Below are positions 7,252 through 15,455 of a DNA stretch of 35,107 nucleotides, in pieces. The stretch is taken from the NCBI GenBank assembly GCA_013289855.1, contig JABCZD010000021.1, positions 1 through 35,107 on the forward strand, read 5' to 3'. The position numbers and the translations under genes were made by a program. The first letter of the stretch is position 1; each line of letters begins with the position of its first letter. The DNA comes from Acidobacteriota bacterium (GTDB lineage: Bacteria; Acidobacteriota; Terriglobia; Acidiferrales; UBA7541). A model generated the notes under the pieces. That model was not told the origin of the DNA. It saw only the letters and a list, made by a program, of their open reading frames with translations, and did no database searches.

Positions 7252-8007
7252 ATGAACTCCATCGCTGTCAGCGCCATCGTCTTCGCCTGCGTGTTTGGCG
7301 GAGCCATGTTCGGCATGCTTCTTCGCGCCCTATTGCCCCAAGAGCATCTCAGTGGTGACTCGAAAGACGTCGTCAAGCTGGGCATGGGACTCGTCGCTAC
7401 CATGTCCGCCCTGCTGCTCGGCATGATGATTTCTGCTTCCCTGGCCGCTTACGAAGCCCAACGCAAGGAATTGACCGAGACCTCTGCCCAGATCGTGCTG
7501 CTCGACCGCGTTCTCGCCCACTATGGGCCAGACACCAAGGAAGCGCGGGACGTCCTGCGCGGCGCTGTGATCATCATGCTCGACAGGATGTGGCCGAAAA
7601 ACCGTGCCGATTCACCGCCGCCGGGAACGTCAGTGGCTGGCGCCGAATCTTTGTTCGAAAAAATAGCCGCACTCACTCCCAAGGATGATGCGCAACACAT
7701 GCTCAAAGCCCAAGCCTTGACCATGATCATCAACCTTGGACAGACGCGTTGGCTGCACTACGAAAACACCGCCACCACGGTTTCCACACCTCTGCTGGTG
7801 GTCCTCGTTTTCTGGCTTAGCACTATTTTCGTCAGCTTTGGCCTGTTCGCCCCTCGCAATCCCACCGTGGTCGTCGGTTTGTTGGTCGCCGCGTTCTCCG
7901 TCTCTTGCGCGATCCTCATGATTCTGGAGTTGTACTCCCCGTATCGCGGATTGATTGAAATTTCCAGCGCCCCACTGCGCGCCGCTCTCGCGCAACTGGG
8001 TAAATAG
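7252..8007 (+). CDS. DUF4239 (bestrophin-like) membrane protein
   Basis: This 251-residue protein has four predicted membrane helices: about residues 4-27, 45-67, 181-200 and 205-227. Between the pairs lies a soluble helical region with the YEAQRKELTETSAQIVLLDRVLAHYGP segment. This arrangement and wording match DUF4239, a family with a bestrophin-like description whose transport role is not established. GDSKDVVKLGMGLVATMSALLLGMMI is the most conserved-looking part. It is last of the five-gene series and is separated from the preceding gene by a weak hairpin-plus-T-run. Start chosen at the first ATG; the site before it (GGCTGAGGCCGGG) is modest. Confidence 0.8.
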   Translation: MNSIAVSAIVFACVFGGAMFGMLLRALLPQEHLSGDSKDVVKLGMGLVATMSALLLGMMISASLAAYEAQRKELTETSAQIVLLDRVLAHYGPDTKEARDVLRGAVIIMLDRMWPKNRADSPPPGTSVAGAESLFEKIAALTPKDDAQHMLKAQALTMIINLGQTRWLHYENTATTVSTPLLVVLVFWLSTIFVSFGLFAPRNPTVVVGLLVAAFSVSCAILMILELYSPYRGLIEISSAPLRAALAQLGK

Positions 8008-8028
8008 ACCGGGCTGGTGTCACGGTGG

Positions 8029-8094
8029 CTGTCACTTTTGACAGTTACAAGTCCGTCGCGCCACACGCACTATCTCTAAATCTCGGACCTTGCG
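8029..8094 (+). promoter_or_regulatory. Shared upstream element, copy B
   Basis: A perfect inverted repeat CTGTCA-CTTT-TGACAG (8029-8044) starts the block. It is followed by a conserved downstream half. Positions 8039-8073 match copy C (9956-9990) at 29 of 35 bases, including TGACAGTTACAAGT, CGCGCCA and CGCAC at the same spacing. Positions 8067-8094 match copy D (11763-11790) at 23 of 28 bases (TATCTC, CGGA, CTTGCG). The sulfatase start lies about 120 bp after the inverted repeat. Confidence 0.6.
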
Positions 8095-8164
8095 TTACCG
8101 CTTTCGAGCGAAGAGACCGGTTCCATCCAGTTTTCTGCTTAGGAAAATCGAGGGAGGGGTATTC

Positions 8165-9826
8165 ATGAAGATTGCCGTAAAAATAGCTCTAGTCGTTGCA
8201 GTGTTCGTCATGGTTTTTACTTTGGTGGCTTCGCCACCCGCTTCCGCACAGCAAAAGAAGCCCAACATTCTTGTCATCATGGGTGATGACATCGGAATAA
8301 CGAACATCGGCGTCTATAGCCACGGCATGATGGCCGGCAAGACGCCGAACCTCGACAAACTTGCCAAGGAAGGCATGTTGTTTACCGACTATTACGCCGA
8401 GGCGAGCTGTACGGCGGGTCGCGCGAACTTCATCACCGGTGAACTGCCCATCCGCACCGGCATGACCACGGTCGGCCAGGCGGGCGCGCCGATCGGCCTC
8501 CCAGCGGCGGCCGTCACCATCGCCACCGTGCTGAAAGCGCAGGGCTATGCCACCGGCCAGTTCGGCAAGAACCATCTTGGTGACAAGAATGAATTCCTGC
8601 CCACCGTCCACGGCTTCGATGAATTCTTCGGCTATCTGTATCACCTGGACGCCATGGAAGACCCGTTCCACCCTAACTATCCGCAGAACCTCTTGAATGT
8701 TGTTGGGCCGCGCAACCTGGTTCATTCTTGGGCCACTGAGACCGACGATCCCACCGAGATGCCGCGCTGGGGCAAGATCGGCAAGCAAAAGATCGAAGAT
8801 GAAGGGCCGTTGCCGCCGCACCCCACGAACGGGATCAAATACAACATGGAGACGGTGGATGACACCATCCGCGACCTCTCCCTCAAATTTATTGACAAGG
8901 CCAAGGCCGATGGCAAGCCGTTCTTTGTCTGGATGAACCCGACGCGCATGCACGTGGTCACCCACCTCTCGCCGAAATACACGGCGATGATGAACTCGGA
9001 CAATGGCTGGAGCATCGAAGAAGCCGGCATGGCGCAGTTGGATGACGACATCGGCCTCGTAATGCAACACCTGAAGGACGCTGGGCTAGACGATAACACC
9101 ATCGTCGTTTTCACCACCGACAACGGCACCGAAACGTTCACCTGGCCCGATGGCGGCACCACGCCGTTTGCACAAGCGAAAGGAACGGTCATGGAAGGCG
9201 GTTTCCGCGTGCCGTGCATCGCGCGCTGGCCCGGCCATATTGCGCCGGATTCCATACAGAACGGCATCATGTCCGGCTTGGACTGGTTGCCTACGTTTGC
9301 CACCCTCGCCGGAAACCCGACCATCACCACGGATTTGCTCAAAGGCGTGAAAATCGGCGACCGGACTTACAAGAACCATCTCGATGGCTATGACCAGACC
9401 GCCATGCTCGCCGGCAAAGGCCCGTCCAATCGCCACGAAATCTTCTATCTTGGCGAAAGCACGATCGGCGCGGTGCGCATTGACGACTACAAGTACCGCT
9501 TCATCGATCAACCCCAAGGCTGGCTGGGGGTCAAGAATCATCCGGACGTGCCGTCAATTATCAATCTGCGGCTCGATCCGTACGAGAGAATGAGCTTTCC
9601 AGAAGACCTGACGAGGAATGGGTCGCTGATGTCTTTCGGTGATTGGTACATGTATCAATTCTGGCGTTTTATTTTCGTTCAGCAAAAGATGGGCCAGGAA
9701 ATCCAGACCTTCCTGGAATTTCCGCCGATGCAACGAGGCGCAAGTTTCAACCTCGATGCCCTCAAAGCCGAAATGGCCGCCAAGATGGCCCAAGCGGAAG
9801 CAGCGGCCAAAGGCCCCAGCAATTAA
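8165..9826 (+). CDS. Arylsulfatase (type I, formylglycine-dependent), exported
   Basis: This 553-residue hydrolase of the alkaline-phosphatase superfamily cleaves sulfate esters. A signal peptide covers about residues 1-28 (ending ASAQQ). The metal-binding start NILVIMGDDIG (D41, D42) follows. The sulfatase signature CTAGR (C82-R86) has the C-x-A-x-R form, in which the cysteine is converted to formylglycine. GKNHLGD (K135, H137) and VVFTTDNGTE (metal Asp-Asn) complete the site. The downstream GGFRVPCIARWPG segment is also typical. The maturase that makes formylglycine is not in the window. I chose the ATG at 8165, behind GGGAGGGG, because it gives a clean signal peptide; the open frame reaches back to 8090. 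The natural substrate cannot be read from the sequence. Confidence 0.92.
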   Translation: MKIAVKIALVVAVFVMVFTLVASPPASAQQKKPNILVIMGDDIGITNIGVYSHGMMAGKTPNLDKLAKEGMLFTDYYAEASCTAGRANFITGELPIRTGMTTVGQAGAPIGLPAAAVTIATVLKAQGYATGQFGKNHLGDKNEFLPTVHGFDEFFGYLYHLDAMEDPFHPNYPQNLLNVVGPRNLVHSWATETDDPTEMPRWGKIGKQKIEDEGPLPPHPTNGIKYNMETVDDTIRDLSLKFIDKAKADGKPFFVWMNPTRMHVVTHLSPKYTAMMNSDNGWSIEEAGMAQLDDDIGLVMQHLKDAGLDDNTIVVFTTDNGTETFTWPDGGTTPFAQAKGTVMEGGFRVPCIARWPGHIAPDSIQNGIMSGLDWLPTFATLAGNPTITTDLLKGVKIGDRTYKNHLDGYDQTAMLAGKGPSNRHEIFYLGESTIGAVRIDDYKYRFIDQPQGWLGVKNHPDVPSIINLRLDPYERMSFPEDLTRNGSLMSFGDWYMYQFWRFIFVQQKMGQEIQTFLEFPPMQRGASFNLDALKAEMAAKMAQAEAAAKGPSN

Positions 9827-9847
9827 ACAGAAACCAACGTCTCGGTG

Positions 9848-9868
9848 GGCGGCTTGCGAAGAGCCGCC
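9848..9868 (+). terminator. Hairpin after the first sulfatase
   Basis: GGCGGCT (9848-9854) pairs perfectly with AGCCGCC (9862-9868) around a seven-base loop, 21 bp after the stop codon. No T-run follows, so if it ends transcription it is not a classic intrinsic terminator. Confidence 0.45.
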
Positions 9869-9946
9869 TGTCGATTCCTGCGAATCGGATATAAGACAAC
9901 TCTGCCCAGGATGAACACCGCACTTCTGGACAGCCTCGTCGCGGAT

Positions 9947-9999
9947 TGTCATTACTGACAGTTACAAGTTCTGCGCGCCAGCCGCACCATGCCGGTATT
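9947..9999 (+). promoter_or_regulatory. Shared upstream element, copy C
   Basis: The inverted repeat TGTCA-TTAC-TGACA (9947-9960) continues into GTTACAAGT and CGCGCCA, exactly as in copy B (29 of 35 bases over 9956-9990). It lies about 165 bp before the OmpA-type gene, slightly further than the other copies. Confidence 0.55.
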
Positions 10000-10126
10000 G
10001 AGTCCGGACGATATCAAGAAGCTGGAGGCTGCCACTCGAGCCGCGACGGACTAGCAGTATCCGCCATACCGCATGCGGAATGGCGAAATAGCTCGTGCTG
10101 AACGAATAAGAACATAGGGAGGACTT

Positions 10127-11071
10127 ATGATCCGTAGAGGAATACGTATTTCAGTGAGTCTCTTGGTAGTGTGCCTCTTGAGTTTGGGATCGGCCCTTGC
10201 CGCCGATAAGGTAAAAGGCAAAGGAGTGATCACCCTGCGTTCGGGAAACACCCTGACCGTGGAAACTGACGAAGGAACTACAACCGTGATTGTCACGCCT
10301 GATACGAAAGTGCAGCATCCGATAGGGCTCGGTGCCCGGAAAAAGCAAGTAGGTCAAGAGGTCCTGATACCAGGACTCAAGCTAAAGTTCGAAGGAACGG
10401 GTGATCAAAGCCAGGTGACGGCGGAGACGATAACCTTCGATCAAGATGATCTCAGCCTCGCCAAAGTGATCCAGGCCGGTTTGAACCCCACCGCTCAACA
10501 GCAATCCAAGAACATGGAGACTTACCAAGCCAATAAGAATGCGACCGATGCAGAAATTGCGGCCAACCAGGCAGCCATCGCAGCGGCTAAGCAAGAGATC
10601 GAAGCTAACCAGCAGAGAATCGCAGCCAACCAAGCGGGTATTGACGAAGTTGCGAAAGCTACCGCGAAGCGCTTTTCGGAGTTGGGTGACTTCGTCGTGA
10701 AGCGCGACTACACCGTGTACTTCGCCACCGGGGATTACAGCATTTCGGAGGCGGACCGACAAGCACTTGCGGATTTAGCAAGGCACGCCCTCACCTACCA
10801 AAAGGGCTACGTGATCCAGGTGGCGGCTTTTGCCGATTCGGTAGGCACCGCCGCCAACAATCAAGTGCTGAGCAAGGAACGCGCTCAAGCAGTGGTCGCC
10901 TATCTGCTTCAGGACTGCGGCGTTCCAGTTGCTCGCATTGTCTCGCCTGGCGCAATGGGTGAGACCAACCCCGCAGCCTCCAACGAGACTGCTTCCGGGC
11001 GGAGTGAAAATCGCAGGGCAGAGGTCAAGTTGCTCGTGAACAAGGGCATCGTTGCCTCCGGCGGAAACTAA
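10127..11071 (+). CDS. OmpA-family protein with coiled coil
   Basis: This 314-residue protein has a signal peptide (about 1-25, ending SALAAD). A small beta domain follows (27-105), reading GKGVITLRSGNTLTVETDEGTTTVIVTPDTKV, which resembles DUF5666-type folds. A coiled coil (about 130-185) has a heptad-like repeat of I-x-x-N-Q (IAANQAAI, IEANQQRI, IAANQAGI). The C-terminal OmpA-like domain spans about 195-305. It includes VYFATGDYSIS, the VIQVAAFADSVGTAANNQVLS segment and ERAQAVVAYLL, ending in GRSENRRAEVKLL. This domain normally binds peptidoglycan, so the protein probably links wall and outer membrane, with the coiled coil as spacer. AGGGAGGA precedes the ATG. It is preceded by upstream element copy C and followed by a hairpin. 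Confidence 0.88.
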   Translation: MIRRGIRISVSLLVVCLLSLGSALAADKVKGKGVITLRSGNTLTVETDEGTTTVIVTPDTKVQHPIGLGARKKQVGQEVLIPGLKLKFEGTGDQSQVTAETITFDQDDLSLAKVIQAGLNPTAQQQSKNMETYQANKNATDAEIAANQAAIAAAKQEIEANQQRIAANQAGIDEVAKATAKRFSELGDFVVKRDYTVYFATGDYSISEADRQALADLARHALTYQKGYVIQVAAFADSVGTAANNQVLSKERAQAVVAYLLQDCGVPVARIVSPGAMGETNPAASNETASGRSENRRAEVKLLVNKGIVASGGN

Positions 11072-11091
11072 CAGCCGTTTTTTCCCTGAAG

Positions 11092-11126
11092 ACGGAGGCA
11101 GCCGACTGCGACTGCGGCGCCTCCGT
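11092..11126 (+). terminator. Long stem after the OmpA-type gene
   Basis: ACGGAGGC (11092-11099) pairs with GCCTCCGT (11119-11126). An inner GCCG (11101-11104) pairs with CGGC (11115-11118), giving a 12-bp stem with one bulged A. It lies about 20 bp after the stop. No T-run follows it. Confidence 0.5.
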
Positions 11127-11336
11127 GAGGTTGGACGCGTCTCGCAGGGTAGTTTGCGAAAATCGATATAGCACTCACACGCTGGGATCGGCCGGTCACT
11201 GGCGGATGGTAGATCCTTGGTGTGCTAGGAAGCTCCTGCCCACGTTGATTCCCGTGCGCTAGATTCACGCCAGCGTTTCCGAGAGACTATCCAAATCCGG
11301 GGACGCGTTCTAGCCGTTTCGGTCGAAATGGCTACG

Positions 11337-11488
11337 TCAGTTCGCAACCATATTGTTTTTGACGCAAACTGTATTAGTTCAGCGGTGGTTTTGAATCCCA
11401 ATTCTTCCATGGCGCGGTATTTGTGGAAGGCCACGCTTCGCGGCTTCACCTTCATCACATCCGCCAATAGGAGGCGTGGCTTTTTCAT
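11337..11488 (-). pseudogene. LuxR/NarL-type response regulator, C-terminal remnant
   Basis: On the minus strand the frame reads ADVMKVKPRSVAFHKYRAME and then ELGFKTTAELIQFASK. These are the last two helices of a LuxR-type DNA-binding domain of the response-regulator kind. The receiver domain and first helices are absent. The frame then breaks in an A-run: adding one A would give KNNMVAN and a stop at 11337, the usual family ending. The upstream edge near 11470-11488 also looks frame-broken. It is therefore a short decayed fragment, not a functional gene. Confidence 0.7.
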
Positions 11489-11731
11489 TCAATTCCTCAA
11501 GAGATGGGAGATAGGTCGATAGCATACGACCGTCCCGTATTGCCGGGATGTGATGGGCTGCTGTTTGGTGGCCTTAGCTCTCTCGAGCGCTGGGGCATAC
11601 GAGACCTTTGGCCGCTTGGACCCTCCGTCATTCCTGGCCTCTACCCACACGTCTTGCGCTCTGCATTCCGCACACCGCGCCGCCACCGCCGCACTCGATC
11701 CTCTCACCTCCTCCATTCACCCCTTGGTTAG

Positions 11732-11790
11732 TTTTGACAGTTTCATGCTGCAGCGTCGAACGGCATTATCTCCAAACCCCGGAACTTGCG
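11732..11790 (+). promoter_or_regulatory. Shared upstream element, copy D
   Basis: TTTTGACAGTT at 11732-11742 is identical to copy B, and 11763-11790 matches copy B at 23 of 28 bases with exactly the same internal spacing. The left half of the inverted repeat is missing here. The second sulfatase starts about 123 bp after the TGACAG half, as in copy B. Confidence 0.55.
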
Positions 11791-11863
11791 ATATCCCTGT
11801 CCAGCGCAGAAGACGATCGCATCGTGCTCTCTGTCTGCGGCAAAAGAGTCGAGGAGAACACTT

Positions 11864-14566
11864 ATGAATCGGAACGCGAAAGCAGCCCTCGCGCTGGCAA
11901 CACTCGCCATCTTCTTCAGCGCGGTCCTCACGCCCTACGCCGCTGCGCAGCAAGTCACGGGCACGCCGGGTTCAGCGAGCGCTACGACAACCATCGATGG
12001 GAAACAAATTCCGCCGCCGCCTCCGAAATTCGGAGGAGTGATCAAGGAAAGCGCAAAGGACTCTACCCCTTGGTGGCCACCGCGCGTGGTCCCTCCTAAG
12101 GGCGCACCCAACGTGCTGCTGATTATGACCGACGACCAGGGCTACGGCGTGCCGGGCACATTTGGAGGCGTAATACCGACGCCAGCACTGGATCGCATCG
12201 CCAAGAACGGGCTGCGGTACACGCAATTCCACTCGACTGCTCTCTGCTCGCCGACGCGAGCGGCGCTGATCACCGGCCGGAACCACCACTCCGTCGGCTA
12301 TGGCGTCATCGGCGAACTTTCCACCGGCTATCCGGGGTATGACTCAGTGATTGGTCCCGAGAGCGCCACAATCGGCGAGATCCTGAAGGAGAACGGCTAC
12401 GCTACCTCCTGGTTTGGCAAAAACCATAACACGCCCGGATTCCAGTACAGCAGCGCGGCCGGACCCTTTGAACAGTGGCCGTCCGGTATGGGGTTCCAAT
12501 ATTTCTATGGGTTCATGGGCGGCGAGACCGATCAGTGGGAGCCGTATTTGTTTCGCGATCATACACAAATCTATCCATGGATCGGCAAGCCCGGCTACAA
12601 CCTCATCACCGACATGGCCGACGAGGCGATCAAGTACTTGAGCGATCTGAACGCCGCGGCGCCCGACAAGCCGTTCTTCCTTTACTACGTTCCCGGGGGA
12701 AGCCACTCGCCACACCAGCCGACGCAAGAGTGGATCGACAAATTTAAAGGCAAGTTCGACATGGGTTGGGAAAAAATGCGCGACGAGATCTTTGCAAACC
12801 AGAAACGGTTGGGCGTGATTCCGCCCAACACAACGCTCACGCCGTGGCCGGACGGGCAGGCAGACTATGGAGGAGCTAAGCTGCCGAGGTGGGACTCGCT
12901 CAACGTAGTGGAAAAGAAGATGTATGCCCGCGAGGCCGAGGTATTTGCTGCCTACACCGCTTACACCGACAATGAGATCGGCCGCGTGATCCAGCAAGTC
13001 GAGGACATGGGAAAACTCGACAACACGCTGATTATTTACATCGACGGTGACAACGGCACTAGCGCCGAAGGCAGCGTTTACGGCACCTTCAACCAGATGA
13101 CCGCCTACAATGGCATCCTGAATGAGCCCGCCGTCAATGCCGTCAGAGCGCTGAATCTGCTGCACTATAAAGATTGGGGTTCGGCCGAGACCTATCCGCA
13201 CATGTCGGTGGCATGGTCTTGGGCGTTCGATACGCCCTTCAAGTGGACCAAACAGGTCGCGTCACATTTCGGCGGAACTCGTCAGGGCCTGGCGATATCG
13301 TGGCCCGGCCACATCAAAGACGTCGGCGGCATTCGCACGCAGTTCCACCATGTCATTGACATTGTCCCGACTATCCTCGAGGCCGCTGGCATTCAAGCCC
13401 CGGCGATGGCTAATGGCATCCCGCAAAAGCCCATCGAAGGCGTGAGCATGGCTTACACGTTTGACCAGGCAAATGCCAACGCACCGTCCAAGCGCGACAC
13501 GCAGTACTTTGAGATGGTTGGCAACCGCGCCATTTACCACGACGGTTGGGTTGGCGCCACCACGCCGCCCTCCCCGTCCTGGGAGCTAGGAACGGGCACG
13601 ATGCCGGCCCTCGACGCCTATCATTGGGAGCTCTACAACATTGCCGAGGACTATTCGGAATACAACGACCTGGCGACAAAAATGCCCGACAAGCTGAAGG
13701 AAATGCAGGCGCTTTTCCTGAAGGAGGCGGAGAAATACCAAGTACTTCCGTTGGATAACTCCGGCTTCGTGCGCTTGCTTACGGCCCGACCCAGCGCCGT
13801 TGCCGGGAAAACCGTTTTTACCTATACAGGAGAGAACGTAGGCATTCCCGTCGGAAATGCCCCGAGCATTTTAGATCGCGATTACACCATCACCGCAAAC
13901 GTGACCATTCCATCGGGCGGCGCACAGGGCATGATTGCTACCCTGGGCGGACGCTTCGGCGGTTACGGTTTGTACCTAAGCAGAAGCTTCAACTGGTGGT
14001 TCCACGAGCGCCTCTTCAGACGACTCGGTTGGGCCGTGTTTGTCTTGGGATTGCTCCTCGCTTGGTTCGGCCAAGCCAGAAGATCGTCGGGAGGCAAGGC
14101 CTTTGGCTACGTACTAGCCACGGTTGGTCTCCTCGCGGTGATTCTCGTATTTGTCACCGGCATCGCGGGCATCGGAAGCGGCAAACCCGTATTTCTTTAC
14201 AACTTCCTGGACATGGAGCGTTTCAAGTGGGAAGGCAGTGCGCTCAGCGCGGGCAGCCACCAGATCGTTTTTAGTTTCAAGTACGACGGCCCGGGTCCTG
14301 GCAAAGGCGGCACCGGCGTTCTTTCGGTCGACGGCAAAGAGGTGGACCGCAAGACCATCGCGCACACCATTCCACTGTTGATGGCCATCGACGAAACCTT
14401 CGACATTGGCGTCGATACCCGCACGTCTGTCGACGACCTCGAGTATCATTTGCCGTTCCGCTTCACCGGCAAGATCGACAAGCTGACCTACAACCTCGGA
14501 CCGGAGCAGATGTCCGCGGAGGACAAAGCCGCCGCCGCGAAAGTACTCGCCGCCGCCAAAGACTAA
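11864..14566 (+). CDS. Arylsulfatase with an inserted membrane-helix pair
   Basis: This 900-residue formylglycine-dependent sulfatase has a signal peptide (about 1-29, ending AAAQQ) and a Pro-rich linker. The catalytic domain has NVLLIMTDDQGYG (D90, D91), the signature CSPTR (C128-R132), GKNHNTPGF and IIYIDGDNGTS. The C-terminal beta domain starts near residue 665. It contains GGRFGGYGLYL, KPVFLYNFLDMERFKWEG and, near the end, FKYDGPGPGKGGTGVLSVDG and PFRFTGKIDKLTYNLGP. Between GLYL and KPVF about 67 residues are inserted (about 706-772; 13979-14180). They form two hydrophobic helices, WAVFVLGLLLAWF and VLATVGLLAVILVFVTGIAG, joined by a basic loop. As far as I know related enzymes run directly from one beta segment to the next. 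ATG 11864 follows GAGGAGA. It is first gene of a four-gene series to 18253. Confidence 0.9.
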   Translation: MNRNAKAALALATLAIFFSAVLTPYAAAQQVTGTPGSASATTTIDGKQIPPPPPKFGGVIKESAKDSTPWWPPRVVPPKGAPNVLLIMTDDQGYGVPGTFGGVIPTPALDRIAKNGLRYTQFHSTALCSPTRAALITGRNHHSVGYGVIGELSTGYPGYDSVIGPESATIGEILKENGYATSWFGKNHNTPGFQYSSAAGPFEQWPSGMGFQYFYGFMGGETDQWEPYLFRDHTQIYPWIGKPGYNLITDMADEAIKYLSDLNAAAPDKPFFLYYVPGGSHSPHQPTQEWIDKFKGKFDMGWEKMRDEIFANQKRLGVIPPNTTLTPWPDGQADYGGAKLPRWDSLNVVEKKMYAREAEVFAAYTAYTDNEIGRVIQQVEDMGKLDNTLIIYIDGDNGTSAEGSVYGTFNQMTAYNGILNEPAVNAVRALNLLHYKDWGSAETYPHMSVAWSWAFDTPFKWTKQVASHFGGTRQGLAISWPGHIKDVGGIRTQFHHVIDIVPTILEAAGIQAPAMANGIPQKPIEGVSMAYTFDQANANAPSKRDTQYFEMVGNRAIYHDGWVGATTPPSPSWELGTGTMPALDAYHWELYNIAEDYSEYNDLATKMPDKLKEMQALFLKEAEKYQVLPLDNSGFVRLLTARPSAVAGKTVFTYTGENVGIPVGNAPSILDRDYTITANVTIPSGGAQGMIATLGGRFGGYGLYLSRSFNWWFHERLFRRLGWAVFVLGLLLAWFGQARRSSGGKAFGYVLATVGLLAVILVFVTGIAGIGSGKPVFLYNFLDMERFKWEGSALSAGSHQIVFSFKYDGPGPGKGGTGVLSVDGKEVDRKTIAHTIPLLMAIDETFDIGVDTRTSVDDLEYHLPFRFTGKIDKLTYNLGPEQMSAEDKAAAAKVLAAAKD

Positions 14567-14598
14567 GCGTCAAGCGTTCAGAAAAGGAACCAACAACG

Positions 14599-15450
14599 AT
14601 GAGCCAGAACCATTTCACTCTCAGTTTTCCGTTGAAGTCGCCCGCGGATGCAAAAGCGCTCGCCGAGCAACTTCCAACACTGATGCCTGACTTTCTTAAA
14701 GCGCAGGATGCTATCGGCACAATTCATTACTCGCGCTTCACCGTGCTGAGCGAAAAGACCCTGCTATTTCTTGGCGACTTTGATGGTGAGTTCGCCGAAC
14801 TTATGGCCGCTCTGGCCACCCAAGTGGGATCGGTATTCGACGCGATTTTCCAGCACGTCGAAAATCCCCCGCCCACGCCCGTCGCCGCTCACGCCGATGT
14901 CTTCGTCGAATGGACCGCGGAGCACATCCTCACCGCCGTAAATCTCTATACCGCTTACCCGGACGTGACCGCCAAGGAAATCAAATCCTTGGCCTCCGCC
15001 GCCGACGTCACCGGCGCCGGCGAACTGCATCCCTTCCTCGTGATTCTTCCCATGAAATCAAAACTCGCCTTCATCGAGGTTCAACTCATCCTGCGCGCCC
15101 GCGGACACGGCACCACCAAAGATCTCGACAAAGTCGGCACCCCGCATTTCGCGCAGTTTGTTCCGCTGGAAGACAACCAGATCGGTTTCTTCACCGTCTA
15201 TGACGGCTCCTTCGATAAATACATCGCCGACTTCACCAAAAACATCGGCGAAATCTTCGATCTTCTATTCAAATTCACCAAGGGCGCGCCTCCCTCGCCA
15301 TGCAGAAAATATCTGCAGGAGTTTATTGATTTCGCCGCGGGTGCCAACCGCACTCCCATTGGTTTCTATCAGGCCTATCCGGGCCTCAGCGTTCAAGACA
15401 TCCATGCGCTGGTAGCGGACAGCAAATCGCAAACCGCGTCGGCCGGATAG
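14599..15450 (+). CDS. Tandem-domain protein linked to a DyP peroxidase
   Basis: This 283-residue protein has no signal peptide or membrane helix. It has two copies of an alpha/beta domain of about 120 residues. The first holds IHYSRFTVLSEKTLLFLGDF then DGEFAELMAALATQVGSVFDAIF; the second holds PHFAQFVPLEDNQIGFFTVYD then GSFDKYIADFTKNIGEIFDLLF. Each repeat is followed by a Tyr-rich AYPxxxxxxI segment (YTAYPDVTAKEI, YQAYPGLSVQDI). The pattern suggests a dimeric alpha+beta-barrel-like fold, which is also the fold of DyP peroxidases, but without haem-ligand motifs I can identify. It starts 32 bp after the sulfatase and ends 5 bp before the peroxidase gene, so co-translation with the peroxidase is likely. 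The function is unknown; a partner or regulator of the peroxidase is plausible. Confidence 0.75.
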   Translation: MSQNHFTLSFPLKSPADAKALAEQLPTLMPDFLKAQDAIGTIHYSRFTVLSEKTLLFLGDFDGEFAELMAALATQVGSVFDAIFQHVENPPPTPVAAHADVFVEWTAEHILTAVNLYTAYPDVTAKEIKSLASAADVTGAGELHPFLVILPMKSKLAFIEVQLILRARGHGTTKDLDKVGTPHFAQFVPLEDNQIGFFTVYDGSFDKYIADFTKNIGEIFDLLFKFTKGAPPSPCRKYLQEFIDFAAGANRTPIGFYQAYPGLSVQDIHALVADSKSQTASAG

Positions 15451-15455
15451 AGGCA

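Larger units (their letters stand above)
11072..11863. other. Long intergenic stretch with a dead regulator
   Basis: This stretch of almost 800 bp has no intact gene. It contains the hairpin at 11092-11126, the LuxR-type remnant at 11337-11488 on the minus strand, an unrecognised GC-rich part (11520-11715), and upstream element copy D before the second sulfatase. Confidence 0.6.

Noticed and set aside
8189..9070. Long minus-strand open frame opposite the first sulfatase
   Set aside because: It overlaps a gene with complete sulfatase motifs and shows no family sequence; it is a product of GC-rich codon bias.
11489..11716. 75-codon minus-strand frame upstream of the LuxR remnant
   Set aside because: No recognisable domain or start signal; it could be decayed sequence but I cannot support a call.
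12344..13201. Long minus-strand open frame opposite the second sulfatase
   Set aside because: Same reason: it lies entirely under well-supported coding sequence and has no motif.
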